The notes: generated by a model not told the origin, from the letters alone. A stretch of DNA of 64,000 nucleotides from MGBC163016 sp910588905 (GCA_948616985.1 CAPGDO010000004.1:93500-157499); one strand, 5' to 3'. Counted from the stretch's first letter, positions 45,275 to 55,494 are shown. Numbers and translations: made by a program.

Positions 45275-47059
45275 ATGAGGAACATCTACGCTCAAGAGGG
45301 ACAGGCTCCCGGGCGCTTCCCTCAGCCTGCATCCCGGAAGCCAGGAGGCCTCAAGCGCGGAGATGTCCTCAAAGGCAAGTACGAGATCCTTGCGCTCATC
45401 GGAGAAGGAGGCATGAGCCGGGTCTACCTAGCGCGGGATATGGAATTGCCTAACAAGCAATGGGCGGTCAAAGAGGTAGATCGCTTCGCCACTGATCCGG
45501 CAGGCCGTCCCATCGAGCAAACCCTGACCAGTGAAGCCGAGCTTCTCTCAAGGCTCCAGCATCCGGCCATCGTGGGCATCGTTGATATCGAGAAGACCGC
45601 GGATCACATCTATGTGGTCATGGATCACGTGGAAGGGGAGTCTCTCGACAAGATCGTCCAAAAGCGAGGGCCGCAGAAGGAAGAGGATGTCCAAAGCTGG
45701 ATGCTCCAGATCTGCGATGCCCTCAGCTATCTTCATCGGCAAGATCCGCCCATCATCTATCGAGACATGAAGCCGAACAACATCATGCTTCATCCGGATG
45801 GGTATGTGAAGCTGATCGATCTCGGGGTGGCCCGGGAATACAAGGAGAAGCAGCGGCAGGATACCGTGGCCTTTGGCACTACGGGATATGCGGCTCCGGA
45901 ACAGTACGGCAAAGCGCAAACGGACGAGCGGGCTGATATCTATGGCCTGGGAGCTACCCTCTGGCATCTGCTCGGGGGCACCCCTCCGCCAGTGGAGTTC
46001 CCGCTTCCTGACGTGCGAACGCTCAATCCCTCTGTGGGGGAAGGGTTCGCCGATGTCATCATCCCGCGGTGTACTGAGCTGTCCCGGGAATGCCGCTACC
46101 AAAGCTGCGCGGAGCTCGCGGCTGACTTGGAGGTCTATCCAGAGCTCACCCGGGCCTACAAGGCAACCCAGCGCCATCGGGTCATCGCTTTCGGAACGGT
46201 GGCCGTTCTGGCTGTCCTCCTGGTCATCTCGGGGTTCGCTTGCTTGGGTATCAGAGAGGCCCTGGTCACGCAGAGCTATCGCTACCATATGGATGTGGCG
46301 GATGCGAACGTCCAAGCTGATCCGCCGGGGGCGCAAGAGGAATACCTCGCCGCCATCAGAGAATGCCCTGATGTCATCGATGCCTATAAGGGGCTCATCG
46401 GTAGCTATAAGCTGGATGGCCAATTCACTCCCGAAGAGAAGCAGCAGTTCGATGAGGTCTATCACGAGAACCTCATCGCCCTTCAAGCTTCTCCGCGCTT
46501 CTCTGAGCTTTCCTATGAGCTTGGGCGCCTGTATTGGTACTTCTATCGCTACGGTCAAACGGGCACCTATGAGGATAACCAGATCACGCGCATCAAGGCT
46601 TCTTCTGAGCACTTCGCCAACGCTGCCCAAGATGCCTCCTTCGATCATCATGCAACCGCCCAGGATCACGCCACCATCGCTGCCTTCGTCGCGGGGATAG
46701 ATGCTGCAGTGATGCAGGGGGATGAAGATAAGGAGCTCTACCAAGGTCTCTGGAAGAGTCTGGAATCCCTTGCCGGGCGCATCGAGCAGGAGCCCCTTGA
46801 GATCGTGCAGCTGGATAGCTGCGTGCTCATCGTGAACTCCCTTGAGGCGTACCTCGGCAAGTTCAAGAGCATCGGGGGTGTGAGCGAAGAGGCCATGACG
46901 GCCTTGGCACGAAGCGTCGGCGATCAGCTTTCAGCTCTAGAGCTCACGACTGAGGCGAACGAGCAGCTTCGGAACCAGACGCTCGAGCGGCTTCGGAATG
47001 AGACAGCCACGAAGATGGCTACGGCCTATCCAGGCATAGCGGCCGTAGAGGGCAGGTGA
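45275..47059 (+). CDS. Membrane Ser/Thr protein kinase of the type VII secretion locus
   Basis: A 594-residue Hanks-type kinase. Residues about 31-285 form the kinase domain: G-loop LIGEGGMSRVYLA, catalytic lysine in WAVKEVD, catalytic loop IIYRDMKPNNIM (YRD instead of HRD), metal motif IDLGVARE (DLG instead of DFG), and FGTTGYAAPEQYGK. A membrane helix at about 303-325 (IAFGTVAVLAVLLVISG) is followed by a 270-residue outer domain, helical and TPR-like. The ATG at 45275 follows GAGGAGG. It heads a run of same-strand genes with an EssC ATPase bearing an FHA domain and another FHA protein; phospho-threonine produced by this kinase is the natural ligand of FHA domains. Confidence 0.92.
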   Translation: MRNIYAQEGQAPGRFPQPASRKPGGLKRGDVLKGKYEILALIGEGGMSRVYLARDMELPNKQWAVKEVDRFATDPAGRPIEQTLTSEAELLSRLQHPAIVGIVDIEKTADHIYVVMDHVEGESLDKIVQKRGPQKEEDVQSWMLQICDALSYLHRQDPPIIYRDMKPNNIMLHPDGYVKLIDLGVAREYKEKQRQDTVAFGTTGYAAPEQYGKAQTDERADIYGLGATLWHLLGGTPPPVEFPLPDVRTLNPSVGEGFADVIIPRCTELSRECRYQSCAELAADLEVYPELTRAYKATQRHRVIAFGTVAVLAVLLVISGFACLGIREALVTQSYRYHMDVADANVQADPPGAQEEYLAAIRECPDVIDAYKGLIGSYKLDGQFTPEEKQQFDEVYHENLIALQASPRFSELSYELGRLYWYFYRYGQTGTYEDNQITRIKASSEHFANAAQDASFDHHATAQDHATIAAFVAGIDAAVMQGDEDKELYQGLWKSLESLAGRIEQEPLEIVQLDSCVLIVNSLEAYLGKFKSIGGVSEEAMTALARSVGDQLSALELTTEANEQLRNQTLERLRNETATKMATAYPGIAAVEGR

Positions 47060-47063
47060 TGAC

Positions 47064-47357
47064 ATGGAAGGGTTCCTCTTTGGGGCGGCGGTGGCTTGCT
47101 TCGCGCTTGCCGGGTGTGCTGCGGTGGCAGCGGCCATCATCTTCGTGAAGCTCGATGTTATCTACGCCATCCGCTTCCTGCGCCATAGGCCAGCAAGGGT
47201 CCCACAGAGGCAAAGGTCCGAAGGCGGCTACCGCAGGGCGCGGAGCGCGGCTCCCCGGGAAGGGGATGAGGATGCACCCACCTGCATCCTGCCTGAAGAA
47301 GAGAGCGAAAGGGTCACAGAGAACAGAGCGGTTCAAGGATGCAGGAAGGGGTTATAG
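47064..47357 (+). CDS. Small single-pass membrane protein with a Thr motif suited to FHA binding
   Basis: A 97-residue protein that starts four bases after the kinase stop and ends one base before the next start. It has one N-terminal membrane helix (FGAAVACFALAGCAAVAAAI) and a basic then acidic cytoplasmic tail with EDAPTCILPEEESE. A threonine with a hydrophobic residue at +3 in an acidic setting resembles peptides that FHA domains bind once phosphorylated. This is an inference, not a known family. Its position between kinase and surface-protein genes, with no spare bases, supports it as a real gene despite its small size. Confidence 0.7.
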   Translation: MEGFLFGAAVACFALAGCAAVAAAIIFVKLDVIYAIRFLRHRPARVPQRQRSEGGYRRARSAAPREGDEDAPTCILPEEESERVTENRAVQGCRKGL

Positions 47358-47358
47358 C

Positions 47359-50286
47359 ATGGTCAAGGTAAGGAGCCTGGTCTGCAAAGGCGTCGCTTTG
47401 CTGTTAGCTGCTTGCATGGTCGCCTTCCTTTGGCCAACAACGCCGGGCCTGGGGATTGATGGGGTTCAGGTAGATGCGGGTGAAGGAGTAGACAAAGGCC
47501 GGGGTGGGGATGGGCAAGAGGATCCAGGGGCAGGGGAGGCACCTGAAGAGGAATCGAAGGCGGTGCTTGAAGATCTTACCGTTGACCCTCTTGCGTTCAG
47601 GATAGATGAGGATATCCAAGAAGCTCGCGGAAGGGCCGCGGTAGAAGCCGCCATCAAGGAGCACCCCGGTTTCGATCAAGCTGATATCAAGGATGGCGAA
47701 GAAGAGATCCTCGGTTCCTTTTCCTGGGATGGCTATCCTCCCTCTCTCGCATCCGTAGCGGCCACCGGCTTCACAGTGGATATCTCCTTCACGTTGAGCG
47801 AGGCTCTGAGCAAGAAGTACGAACTCGCAGATCCTCCTTCGCAGATATGGGTCGAACCCATGGCGTCTTGCCAGGCGCCGGAAGGGTTGCTCTCTCAGGG
47901 AGCTGGCAAGAACAGCTGGACGAATGCTGAGGCCATCACGGCATCCTATCCAGGGTGGGAGCTAGCCAAGCAGATCGATGGCCCCTTCCAGGATTCCGTG
48001 ACGATGAATAGCGCCGAAGGGTCCTATAGCGATGGAGTCCTCTATGCCCTTGATGGTGATGGCGTGGTCACCAAGATCGCTGATATCGGCTACAACATCG
48101 ACCGAACCGCACCGGTGATAACAGCGTTCTCGGTTGAGGGAGAGCATCGGGATGAGGGCCCCTTCTGGTTCTTCAAGACGAGCGCTCGGGTCACCGTGGG
48201 CGTCGTGGATCCGTCCGCTCCCGAGCACAGCAGCGAAGCTCCTCGGGCAACCGATCAGATACCTCAACCGAAGGTCGCGGGGTTGTCGGCGCGGGATGCG
48301 CGGATCGAATATCGGGATAGCGTCTCCGGTCAGACCCACGTCAAGAGCGGCATTGCCATCTCAGGTGAGGATGACGAGCAGGGCATCATGGAGTTCGCCC
48401 TTGATGGAGACCAGGATACCGCCATTGATTCCTATCGGGCCTATGTGGAGGACAAAGCAGGGAACAGAGCGGATCCTGTTATGGCGGGAGCCAAGGAGAT
48501 CCCCCCTGAGGTCATGGCGCTCGTGACGGATGCCGGTGCGCCGCAGCTCTCGGTCACCTTCGATGGGGAGGCTATCTCGGAAGGGAGCTACCTCAGCGAA
48601 GGCCGCACGGCGACATTCAAGGTCACCGAACCCCATTTTCGCTATATCAAAGACTATGACTCGGATCAGGCCATCGCATCCATCACCGAAGACGATCAGA
48701 CCCATGTCTACAAAGCCAAGGACTTTCAGCAGGGAGAAGATGGTGACTGGTATGTTTTCTATGACCTCTTCGCAGATGCCCATTACAGCATCAGGGCACA
48801 GGCCACGGACCTGGTCGGAAGGTCATCAGAGCCCTTCTTCACCGAGTTCACGGTGGATCGAACGGCCCCCGTCGTCTCAGTGACCTTCGATAACGATGAT
48901 GCCCAGAATGGCATCTATTATCAAGCACCTCGCACTGCCACCATTTCGGTGGGAGAGCGCAACTTCTCAGAGAGTCTCATATCCATTCAGCCTGCCGCCC
49001 AAGCTGACAAGGAGACGGATGCTGCCCCTCCCCAGCTGAGTCCATGGACGAGCGAAGGCGAAGACCACATTCGCACTGTCTCATTTCCGGGGCCTGGGAT
49101 CTATAGCATGACGGTGGAAGGGGCTGATCTGGCTGGTAATCCCCTTCCTTCCGTGAACATTCCGGACTTCATCATCGATGCTGAAGCGCCGAAGGTCACC
49201 GTTCAGGTTGGTGGTGATCTGGATGCCTCGCGTTATGCTTACCGGGGGCCGTGCGAGGTAGCAGTGACCATTGCCGATGTCCATATCGATCCAGGTTCCA
49301 CTGCAGAGATCCAGCCTGTGGGAATGGGCTCCTCCACGAATCCTTATCAGCTGGTTTCTTCCCTCTCTGAGACAGAGCTGTTCCTCTTCGGCGAGAGCCC
49401 TGCTGCTGAACCTGAGCATGATGATATCTATCAGATCGAGGTCCATGCTCAAGACATGGCAGGGAACGTCACCACGAAGACCATCGCTTGGTCTGTGAAT
49501 CGATTCGGGTCAACCTATGCTTTGGATGGAGAGACCCAGGCCATGGTTGATCAAGGGTATCTCCGGTCTGAAGAGGTGCAGGACGTACGCATCACCGAAG
49601 TGAACCCCAGCGGCATCGATGAGGATGAGGTGATGGTCTCCCTTGCCAAAGGACCCATCAATCGCACCCTCATGCAGGGAACGGATTACTTCCTTGCTGC
49701 TAAGGATGCTTCGGGGTGGCCTGCCTACGAGTACGTGATTCCCAAGAGCGCCTTCGCTGCTGATGGTACCTATCAGGTCACGCTGCACTCCACCGATGAA
49801 GCAGGGAATGCCTCCATGAATACCCTGCATGGCAAGAGCGTGGATAGGGCACAGCCTCTGGAGGTGCGGTTCGCTGTAGACGATACAGCGCCGCTCATCA
49901 CCTTCAGCGGATGCTCTGAGCAGGCCTACTCTGACAGCTTCCATGAAGTAGGATTCGCCGTAGAGGACAACGGCAAGCTCCATCATGCTCGCGTGCTCGT
50001 CAACGGTCAGGAAGAGAGGACGTTGGATGCCGACGCTCTCGCAGATCCTAGCAAACAGAAGGTCATCGTCTACGAGGACACCCGTGATCAGGTCGTCACG
50101 GTGGAAGCCTACGACTGGGCGGGCAATAGGGGAGTACAGGATTCCCCTGCTCTCTTCGTGCATCCCGATCCTTGGGTTCGCTGGATGGGAGACCCCCTCC
50201 TCATGTCCTGCGTGGTCCTCGGAGCCAGCGCAGCGGGGATGATCGTCCTCTTCCTTGGGCGGTTGCGCGCTCGAAAGAAGGAATAG
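47359..50286 (+). CDS. Large Ig-like surface protein anchored by a C-terminal membrane helix
   Basis: A 975-residue exported protein. An N-terminal signal sequence (VCKGVALLLAACMVAFLWP) is followed by several Ig-like beta-sandwich repeats. These are recognisable by the recurring starts NIDRTAPVITAFSVEG, TDAGAPQLSVTFDGE, TVDRTAPVVSVTFDND and IIDAEAPKVTVQVGGD, with AGN near the end of each repeat. A final helix (CVVLGASAAGMIVLFLG) and the basic tail RLRARKKE anchor it in the membrane. No LPxTG sorting signal is present. Lying inside the secretion locus, it may form an outer part of the machine or an adhesin. The start ATG at 47359 is chosen because it gives the signal sequence; there is only a weak AAGGGG before it. 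Confidence 0.82.
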   Translation: MVKVRSLVCKGVALLLAACMVAFLWPTTPGLGIDGVQVDAGEGVDKGRGGDGQEDPGAGEAPEEESKAVLEDLTVDPLAFRIDEDIQEARGRAAVEAAIKEHPGFDQADIKDGEEEILGSFSWDGYPPSLASVAATGFTVDISFTLSEALSKKYELADPPSQIWVEPMASCQAPEGLLSQGAGKNSWTNAEAITASYPGWELAKQIDGPFQDSVTMNSAEGSYSDGVLYALDGDGVVTKIADIGYNIDRTAPVITAFSVEGEHRDEGPFWFFKTSARVTVGVVDPSAPEHSSEAPRATDQIPQPKVAGLSARDARIEYRDSVSGQTHVKSGIAISGEDDEQGIMEFALDGDQDTAIDSYRAYVEDKAGNRADPVMAGAKEIPPEVMALVTDAGAPQLSVTFDGEAISEGSYLSEGRTATFKVTEPHFRYIKDYDSDQAIASITEDDQTHVYKAKDFQQGEDGDWYVFYDLFADAHYSIRAQATDLVGRSSEPFFTEFTVDRTAPVVSVTFDNDDAQNGIYYQAPRTATISVGERNFSESLISIQPAAQADKETDAAPPQLSPWTSEGEDHIRTVSFPGPGIYSMTVEGADLAGNPLPSVNIPDFIIDAEAPKVTVQVGGDLDASRYAYRGPCEVAVTIADVHIDPGSTAEIQPVGMGSSTNPYQLVSSLSETELFLFGESPAAEPEHDDIYQIEVHAQDMAGNVTTKTIAWSVNRFGSTYALDGETQAMVDQGYLRSEEVQDVRITEVNPSGIDEDEVMVSLAKGPINRTLMQGTDYFLAAKDASGWPAYEYVIPKSAFAADGTYQVTLHSTDEAGNASMNTLHGKSVDRAQPLEVRFAVDDTAPLITFSGCSEQAYSDSFHEVGFAVEDNGKLHHARVLVNGQEERTLDADALADPSKQKVIVYEDTRDQVVTVEAYDWAGNRGVQDSPALFVHPDPWVRWMGDPLLMSCVVLGASAAGMIVLFLGRLRARKKE

Positions 50287-50326
50287 CAAGGCAAGGGGCC
50301 TTGTTCATCAAGAGAAAGGAACCAGT

Positions 50327-50620
50327 ATGGCGAATATCCGGATCAGTCCCGACACGATGCGGGGTCGTGCGAACGAATTCCGCAACGAAGCCTCCAAGAT
50401 CGGTGAGTCCATCTCATCCATGGATCGCCTCTTAGGCCAGCTTCAGGAAGAATGGGAGGGTGAGGCAAGCCGGTCCTATGCTGACCGCTACACCAGTGAG
50501 CTCAAGCCGGGCTTCCAGAAGGCTCAAGAGATGGTGAATGAGATCGCCCAGGCCCTGGATAGGACGGCTCAGGAGATGCAGGACATGGACCAGCGCATCG
50601 CATCGGGCTTCCGAGGCTAG
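50327..50620 (+). CDS. WXG100-family protein (ESAT-6-like)
   Basis: A 97-residue all-helical protein with the WXG signature in the turn, here EWEGEASRSYADRY, flanked by helices of about 40 residues each. A C-terminal YxxxD/E-like signal is not clear. WXG100 proteins are small secreted dimers and the hallmark substrates of type VII systems. It has a GAAAGGA ribosome-binding site before the ATG at 50327 and stands 17 bases before the EssC ATPase gene. A single WXG100 gene in the locus suggests a homodimer of the EsxA type. Confidence 0.93.
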   Translation: MANIRISPDTMRGRANEFRNEASKIGESISSMDRLLGQLQEEWEGEASRSYADRYTSELKPGFQKAQEMVNEIAQALDRTAQEMQDMDQRIASGFRG

Positions 50621-50637
50621 ATCATCGCCCCCTGCCC

Positions 50638-53600
50638 ATGCTCATCACCATTCAGTCGAACGAACGCACTCATCTGGCATCTCTATCCGATGAAGCTCAC
50701 GGAGTCCATTGGATCCAAGACGCAGATGGCGCCAGGATCGTCTTCGCCGAGGCAGTCGAAGCGGGTTGGAGCCTAGCCCCTGCTGAGGGTCTCGCGTTCT
50801 CGGGAGCGCCCTTGGAGGAGCGTCTCATCGTGCCGTTCGGAGAATCCATGCGCTTTTCAGTGGAAGGGGAGGGTGGCCGCTGGACGCTCCTTGGCCGCCC
50901 CTCCTTAGAGGGAGACAAGACAACGCGCATCATCGGATTCTCCCAAGAGATGAGGCTGTCCATCGGGCGTACCGCTGACAATACCATCAGATACCCCTCT
51001 CCGTTCGTATCCTCCCATCACGCGGAGCTCTTATTCCAGGGTGGGGTGTTCTCCCTCATAGACACCGGATCTTCGAATGGCGTGTTCCTCAATGGCTATC
51101 GCCTGCAACAACATATTCCCACCCACCTTCAGAGCGGTGACGTGATCACCCTCTGGGGGCTGCGCATCACCATCGGCCAGAGGCTCATCTCCCTGAATGA
51201 TCCAGAAGATAGCGTGGATGTCGAAGAGGGTCCGGGCATGGTGCCCTTCGAGCCTCCCTTGGCAATGCCGGATAGGCATCGGTCTGTTCCTCAGAAAGAC
51301 CATTTCTATCCCGCATTGCGCTTCGTCCGCTCCATCGAACCTAAGAGGTTCACCCTGTGCGCGCCTCCCCAACCGGAACCTGAGGACAGTACGCCCATCG
51401 GCCTGCGCCTCGGTCCCTCACTGGTCATGGCGTTGGCTTCCGTTCTCTCTGCCAGCGTCTCGGCCTCGCTCATCTGCGAGCAGGGCGGGAGCCCTCTTCG
51501 AGCGCTTCCTCTGTTCGTTATGGCGGTAGCCATGCTGGCGGGGAGCATCCTTTGGCCTTTTCTGAATAGGCGCTATCAGCGCAAGCAGCGCCAGCGAGGA
51601 GAGATGCAGCGGCGAAGCGCTTATTCTCAGTATCTGGGGAAGGTGCGCTCGGAGCTTCAGCGGGAATCTCAACTGCAAAAGGACATCTTGCACGAGAATC
51701 GGCTTTCACCCCAGGCTTGCTTGGAGGTGGCCTCGAAGCAAGACCAGCGTTTCCTCTCGCGGACGCCCTTGCATGGGGATCATCTGGAGGTTCGCATTGG
51801 CCATGGAGAGTTGCCTCTTGAGGCCGACCTCCGCTTCCCTGAGATCGGCTTCAGCCTCCAGGAAGATGATCTCCAAGATGCCGTGAAGGCTTTTGCTCAC
51901 GAGGCTCACGTCTTGGATGATGTGCCCCTCGCGCATTCCCTGATAGCGAATCCGGTCATCGGTATCGTAGGAAGCCTCTCTTTCACGGATGGCTTCTTAC
52001 GGAACATCCTCATCCAGCTCTGCGCCCTCCACTCTTATCGGGATGTGAAGGTCGTCATCCTGGCTGATAGAGCAACAGCCCCGTCTTGGGCATTCGCTCG
52101 GTACATCCCGCACCTCTTCTCTGATGATAAAGACGTTCGCTTCTTCTCCTCATCTCTGGAGGAGGCGAATGCTCTGGGCATGCTCTTGGGGAAGCTCTTG
52201 GAAGAGCGCCCGAGCACCGAGGGCTTCGATGCTCGGGAAGCCAAGCCCTACGTGATCTTGCTCTGTCCCTCGAAGGCGCTGTATGACCGAGCGCAGATCG
52301 TGAAGGACATCCTTGCCGGCAAAGAGAACAAGGGTTTCACGGTGATCGCCTGCGGACGGCATTGCCATGAGCTCCCTCCCCAATGCCGCACCATCATCGA
52401 AGAGGGTGAAGGGGGTGCCTACCTGCTGGATCGGGATGATCCTATCGGTACCCGCAAGCCCTTCACGCCAGATCCACCCATCTCCCTTGATCAGGCCCGG
52501 GCGTTCGCTCTGGATGTGGCGAAAGCTCGCCTTGATGTTCCTGGGGCTGCCGAGCAGCTTCCGGCGAAGCTCTCCTTCCTGCAGATGCTCGGTGTGGCCA
52601 ACGTGGATCATCTGAACGTAGCTGACCGATGGAGACGGAGCAACGCTTCGAATGCCCTGGCCTGTCCTTTGGGTGTGGATGCTGCAGGAGATCCCTTCAT
52701 GCTCGATCTGCATGAGGATGCCCATGGTCCTCATGGGCTCATCGCTGGTACCACGGGCTCTGGCAAATCGGAGCTCATCATCACCTACGTGCTGTCCATG
52801 GCTCTTACCTACTCACCCGATGAGGTGGCCTTCGTTCTGATCGACTATAAAGGCGGCGGCCTTGCCAAAGCCTTTGACAACGACCGTTTCAAGCTTCCTC
52901 ATGTTGCTGGGACGGTCACCAATCTGGACGGTCCGGCTATCGCTCGCAGCCTCGCTTCCCTCCAGAGCGAATTGCGTCGACGCCAGCGGCTCTTCAATGA
53001 AGCGCGGGAGATGATCGGGGGAGACACTGTCGATATCTATCGGTATCTGGATCTCTTTCGTCAAGGGAGGGTGCCTGAGCCTTGTCCGCATCTCATCGTG
53101 ATAGCTGATGAGTTCGCAGAGCTCAAGCAGCAGGAACCGGGATTCATGGATGAGCTCATCTCTGCATCCCGTATCGGGCGTTCTCTGGGGGTGCATCTCC
53201 TCTTGGCTACCCAGAAGCCCAGTGGCGTGGTCAATGAGCAGATCTGGTCGAACGCTCGCTTCAAGATCGCGCTCAAGGTGGCTGATGCGGCTGACTCCCA
53301 GGAGGTCATCAGGCGACCAGATGCGGCTGGCATCACCCATCCGGGTCGGTTCTTCTTGGCGGTAGGCTACAACGAGCTCTTCTGCCAAGGACAGTCGGCC
53401 TACTCTGGTGCGCTCTATGAGGCAGATCAGGATCCTTGCGCTCCACACGACCAAGGGGTGAGCTATATCTCGTCTACGGGAAGAACGCTCCTCTCCGTGA
53501 AGCTGCCATCAGAACATGCGGGACGGTCTTCCGTTCCTCAGCTCGTCGCCATAGCGGAGCACCTCGTGCAGGTGGCTGCAGCTCAGGGCGTTTGTGCTCA

Positions 53601-55173
53601 GCCCCTTTGGCTGCCTCCCCTTCCTTCCCCTATCAGCCTGACGGAGATAGGGCAGCGCTTCCCGCAGGCAAGGGTCGATGGGCTCTCTCTTGAGCCGGTC
53701 ATAGGCGTCTACGATGACCCGACCCATCAATCCCAAGGGGCTCTGACGCTTCCGCTCATGGAGGAGGGGAATGCACTCATCTATGGCGGTGTTGATGCGG
53801 GGGTAGAGCAGATCCTCCGAGCGTTGCTCTTCTCTGCCCTAGGTCAGCATTCAGCACAGACGCTCCATGTCTACCTCCTCGATCTGGGCAGCCAGTCTCT
53901 GCTCGCCTTCGCGGGAGCACCTCACGTGGGAGATGTCATGACCCTAGAAGATGAAGAGAAGATCAAACGCTTCTTCGGGGTCATGCAAGGCCTCATAGTG
54001 GAGAGGCGCTCGCGGTTCGCCCCCTACGGTGGCTCGTTCGCTCGCTATTGCGAAAAGGCCGAAGGCTGTCCGGCCATTCTTGTTGTCATCAACGGTCTCG
54101 CCGCTTTCTCGGATGCTTTCCCAGGCTTAGAGGAAGAGCTTATCGGCCTTGTTCGCGGGTCGGCGCAGGTTGGTATCTTCATCGTTGCAGTAGGAGAAGC
54201 ACCTGGCTCTGTGCGCATGCGGCTGAAAAGCTATTTCAGGCAGGTCATCGCCTGCAACCTCCCGGATGCGTCTGATCTCGTCATGCTCTTCGGTTCTCTC
54301 CAGGGTGCTCCCCAGCCCCATGGCTACGGGCGCGGTTTGGCCAAGGTGCATGATGTTCTCTGCGAGTTCCAAGCAGCCTCGCTCTGCTCTGAGGCGGAGA
54401 GCGAATATGATGCCATCGTCCGAGCGTGCGCCGTCTGGGCCCAAGGTCAAGAGAGTGCAGTTCCCTCCATCCCTGTTCCGCCCGATAGGGTCACCCTTGG
54501 CATGCTCTTGGGTGCCCAGGTGCGTCCGGGAGAGGAGCCCTATGGCCTCTTCTATGCCACGCTCGGTTGGGCCACCTTCGACTTCAAGGAAACCCCTCTT
54601 GCTCGGGTGGTCTCTCTGAAGGCGAAGGCAAGCGCCTCCTTCATTGCCGGGTTAGTGGAAGCTTGGGTACAGCGGAGCAGTCGGGATATCGTTCTCTTGG
54701 ATCTGGCTCAGAGCCTTGATGCTCAACCGCATGGGTGTGCCTTCTCCACGCAGAAGGACGAGTTCGCCCTCTCCTATCTGACCAGTCTCATCCAAGGCGG
54801 CCTTCGTAAGCCCACGGTCATCCTCATCTCCAACATCATGGGATTCCTCGGCCGCTGCTCTCAGGAGGCGGCATCAGCGTGCAAAGCCTTCCTGAAGGGC
54901 TTGGTCCCGGGAGGCACGGTGGCCGTCATCCTCTTCGATGCCGCCCATGATGCCAGCTACGGCTATGAGGACTGGTTCAAAGCGCACCTGACCCTTCGGG
55001 AAGGAGTGTGGATCGGTCCGGGGATCGAAGGCCAGAACGCCATCAGCATCTCCTATGACCGCAGCTTGCTCCCTGATTCCAAGATGGGTGCGGGCAGAGG
55101 GTATCTCGTGGAAGGAGGATCGTGCCGTCTCGTGCAGGGGGTAATAGCTTCGGAAGAAAGGAGCGCAGATTGA
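50638..55173 (+). CDS. essC: FHA-containing FtsK/SpoIIIE ATPase of type VII secretion (EssC-like)
   Basis: A 1511-residue motor of the secretion system. An FHA domain lies at about residues 105-185 (SIGRTADNTI, SSHHAELLFQGG, IDTGSSNGVFLNG). Two membrane helices at about 260-305 follow. The first FtsK ATPase domain is complete: Walker A AGTTGSGKSELI near 704, VLIDYKGGGLAKAF, and Walker B LIVIADEFAEL near 822. The second domain (YGGVDAGVEQILRALL, about 1046) lacks the GKS triad, and the third (about 1340-1500) is also degenerate, as is common in EssC C-terminal domains. The start is ATG 50638. Its stop overlaps the TTG of the next gene. Both kinase and FHA sit in the same locus. Confidence 0.95.
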   Translation: MLITIQSNERTHLASLSDEAHGVHWIQDADGARIVFAEAVEAGWSLAPAEGLAFSGAPLEERLIVPFGESMRFSVEGEGGRWTLLGRPSLEGDKTTRIIGFSQEMRLSIGRTADNTIRYPSPFVSSHHAELLFQGGVFSLIDTGSSNGVFLNGYRLQQHIPTHLQSGDVITLWGLRITIGQRLISLNDPEDSVDVEEGPGMVPFEPPLAMPDRHRSVPQKDHFYPALRFVRSIEPKRFTLCAPPQPEPEDSTPIGLRLGPSLVMALASVLSASVSASLICEQGGSPLRALPLFVMAVAMLAGSILWPFLNRRYQRKQRQRGEMQRRSAYSQYLGKVRSELQRESQLQKDILHENRLSPQACLEVASKQDQRFLSRTPLHGDHLEVRIGHGELPLEADLRFPEIGFSLQEDDLQDAVKAFAHEAHVLDDVPLAHSLIANPVIGIVGSLSFTDGFLRNILIQLCALHSYRDVKVVILADRATAPSWAFARYIPHLFSDDKDVRFFSSSLEEANALGMLLGKLLEERPSTEGFDAREAKPYVILLCPSKALYDRAQIVKDILAGKENKGFTVIACGRHCHELPPQCRTIIEEGEGGAYLLDRDDPIGTRKPFTPDPPISLDQARAFALDVAKARLDVPGAAEQLPAKLSFLQMLGVANVDHLNVADRWRRSNASNALACPLGVDAAGDPFMLDLHEDAHGPHGLIAGTTGSGKSELIITYVLSMALTYSPDEVAFVLIDYKGGGLAKAFDNDRFKLPHVAGTVTNLDGPAIARSLASLQSELRRRQRLFNEAREMIGGDTVDIYRYLDLFRQGRVPEPCPHLIVIADEFAELKQQEPGFMDELISASRIGRSLGVHLLLATQKPSGVVNEQIWSNARFKIALKVADAADSQEVIRRPDAAGITHPGRFFLAVGYNELFCQGQSAYSGALYEADQDPCAPHDQGVSYISSTGRTLLSVKLPSEHAGRSSVPQLVAIAEHLVQVAAAQGVCAQPLWLPPLPSPISLTEIGQRFPQARVDGLSLEPVIGVYDDPTHQSQGALTLPLMEEGNALIYGGVDAGVEQILRALLFSALGQHSAQTLHVYLLDLGSQSLLAFAGAPHVGDVMTLEDEEKIKRFFGVMQGLIVERRSRFAPYGGSFARYCEKAEGCPAILVVINGLAAFSDAFPGLEEELIGLVRGSAQVGIFIVAVGEAPGSVRMRLKSYFRQVIACNLPDASDLVMLFGSLQGAPQPHGYGRGLAKVHDVLCEFQAASLCSEAESEYDAIVRACAVWAQGQESAVPSIPVPPDRVTLGMLLGAQVRPGEEPYGLFYATLGWATFDFKETPLARVVSLKAKASASFIAGLVEAWVQRSSRDIVLLDLAQSLDAQPHGCAFSTQKDEFALSYLTSLIQGGLRKPTVILISNIMGFLGRCSQEAASACKAFLKGLVPGGTVAVILFDAAHDASYGYEDWFKAHLTLREGVWIGPGIEGQNAISISYDRSLLPDSKMGAGRGYLVEGGSCRLVQGVIASEERSAD

Positions 55174-55487
55174 TCGAAGCGCCTGAATACGTACCATTGG
55201 GATCGGTGGTATCCCTTGAGGGCAACAATAAGAAGGTGATGGTGATCGGCCGTGGTCTCATCCTCGGTGGAGTGGATGAGGGCGAATACTACGACTATGC
55301 CTTCTGCCTCTATCCGGAAGGCATGTTGGGAGATGCTGTCATCTACAGCAATCACGAGGCTATCAAGACCGTGCATTTCTCGGGCTTCCATGACGACGAA
55401 GATGCACAGGCCTTGGAGCGCATCCGGGAAGCATTGGCCCGGATAGATGTTCCCAGAGCCCATCCGCAACCGCTCGATCCATGGTAG
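55170..55487 (+). CDS. DUF4176-domain protein of the type VII locus
   Basis: A 105-residue protein with the DUF4176 pattern: YVPLGSVVSLEGNNKKVMVIGRG, YYDYAFCLYPEGMLGDAV, YSNHEAIKTVHFSGF. DUF4176 proteins are regular companions of type VII systems in Firmicutes, role unknown. The start is a TTG at 55170 that overlaps the EssC stop codon, with GAAAGGAG upstream. Confidence 0.85.
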   Translation: MIEAPEYVPLGSVVSLEGNNKKVMVIGRGLILGGVDEGEYYDYAFCLYPEGMLGDAVIYSNHEAIKTVHFSGFHDDEDAQALERIREALARIDVPRAHPQPLDPW

Positions 55488-55494
55488 GTGCGCC

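Noticed and set aside
44924..45295. 123-codon reverse frame across the tandem repeats
   Set aside because: Openness is explained by the 21-base repeat unit being a multiple of three; no start site or family was found. The repeats are reported instead.
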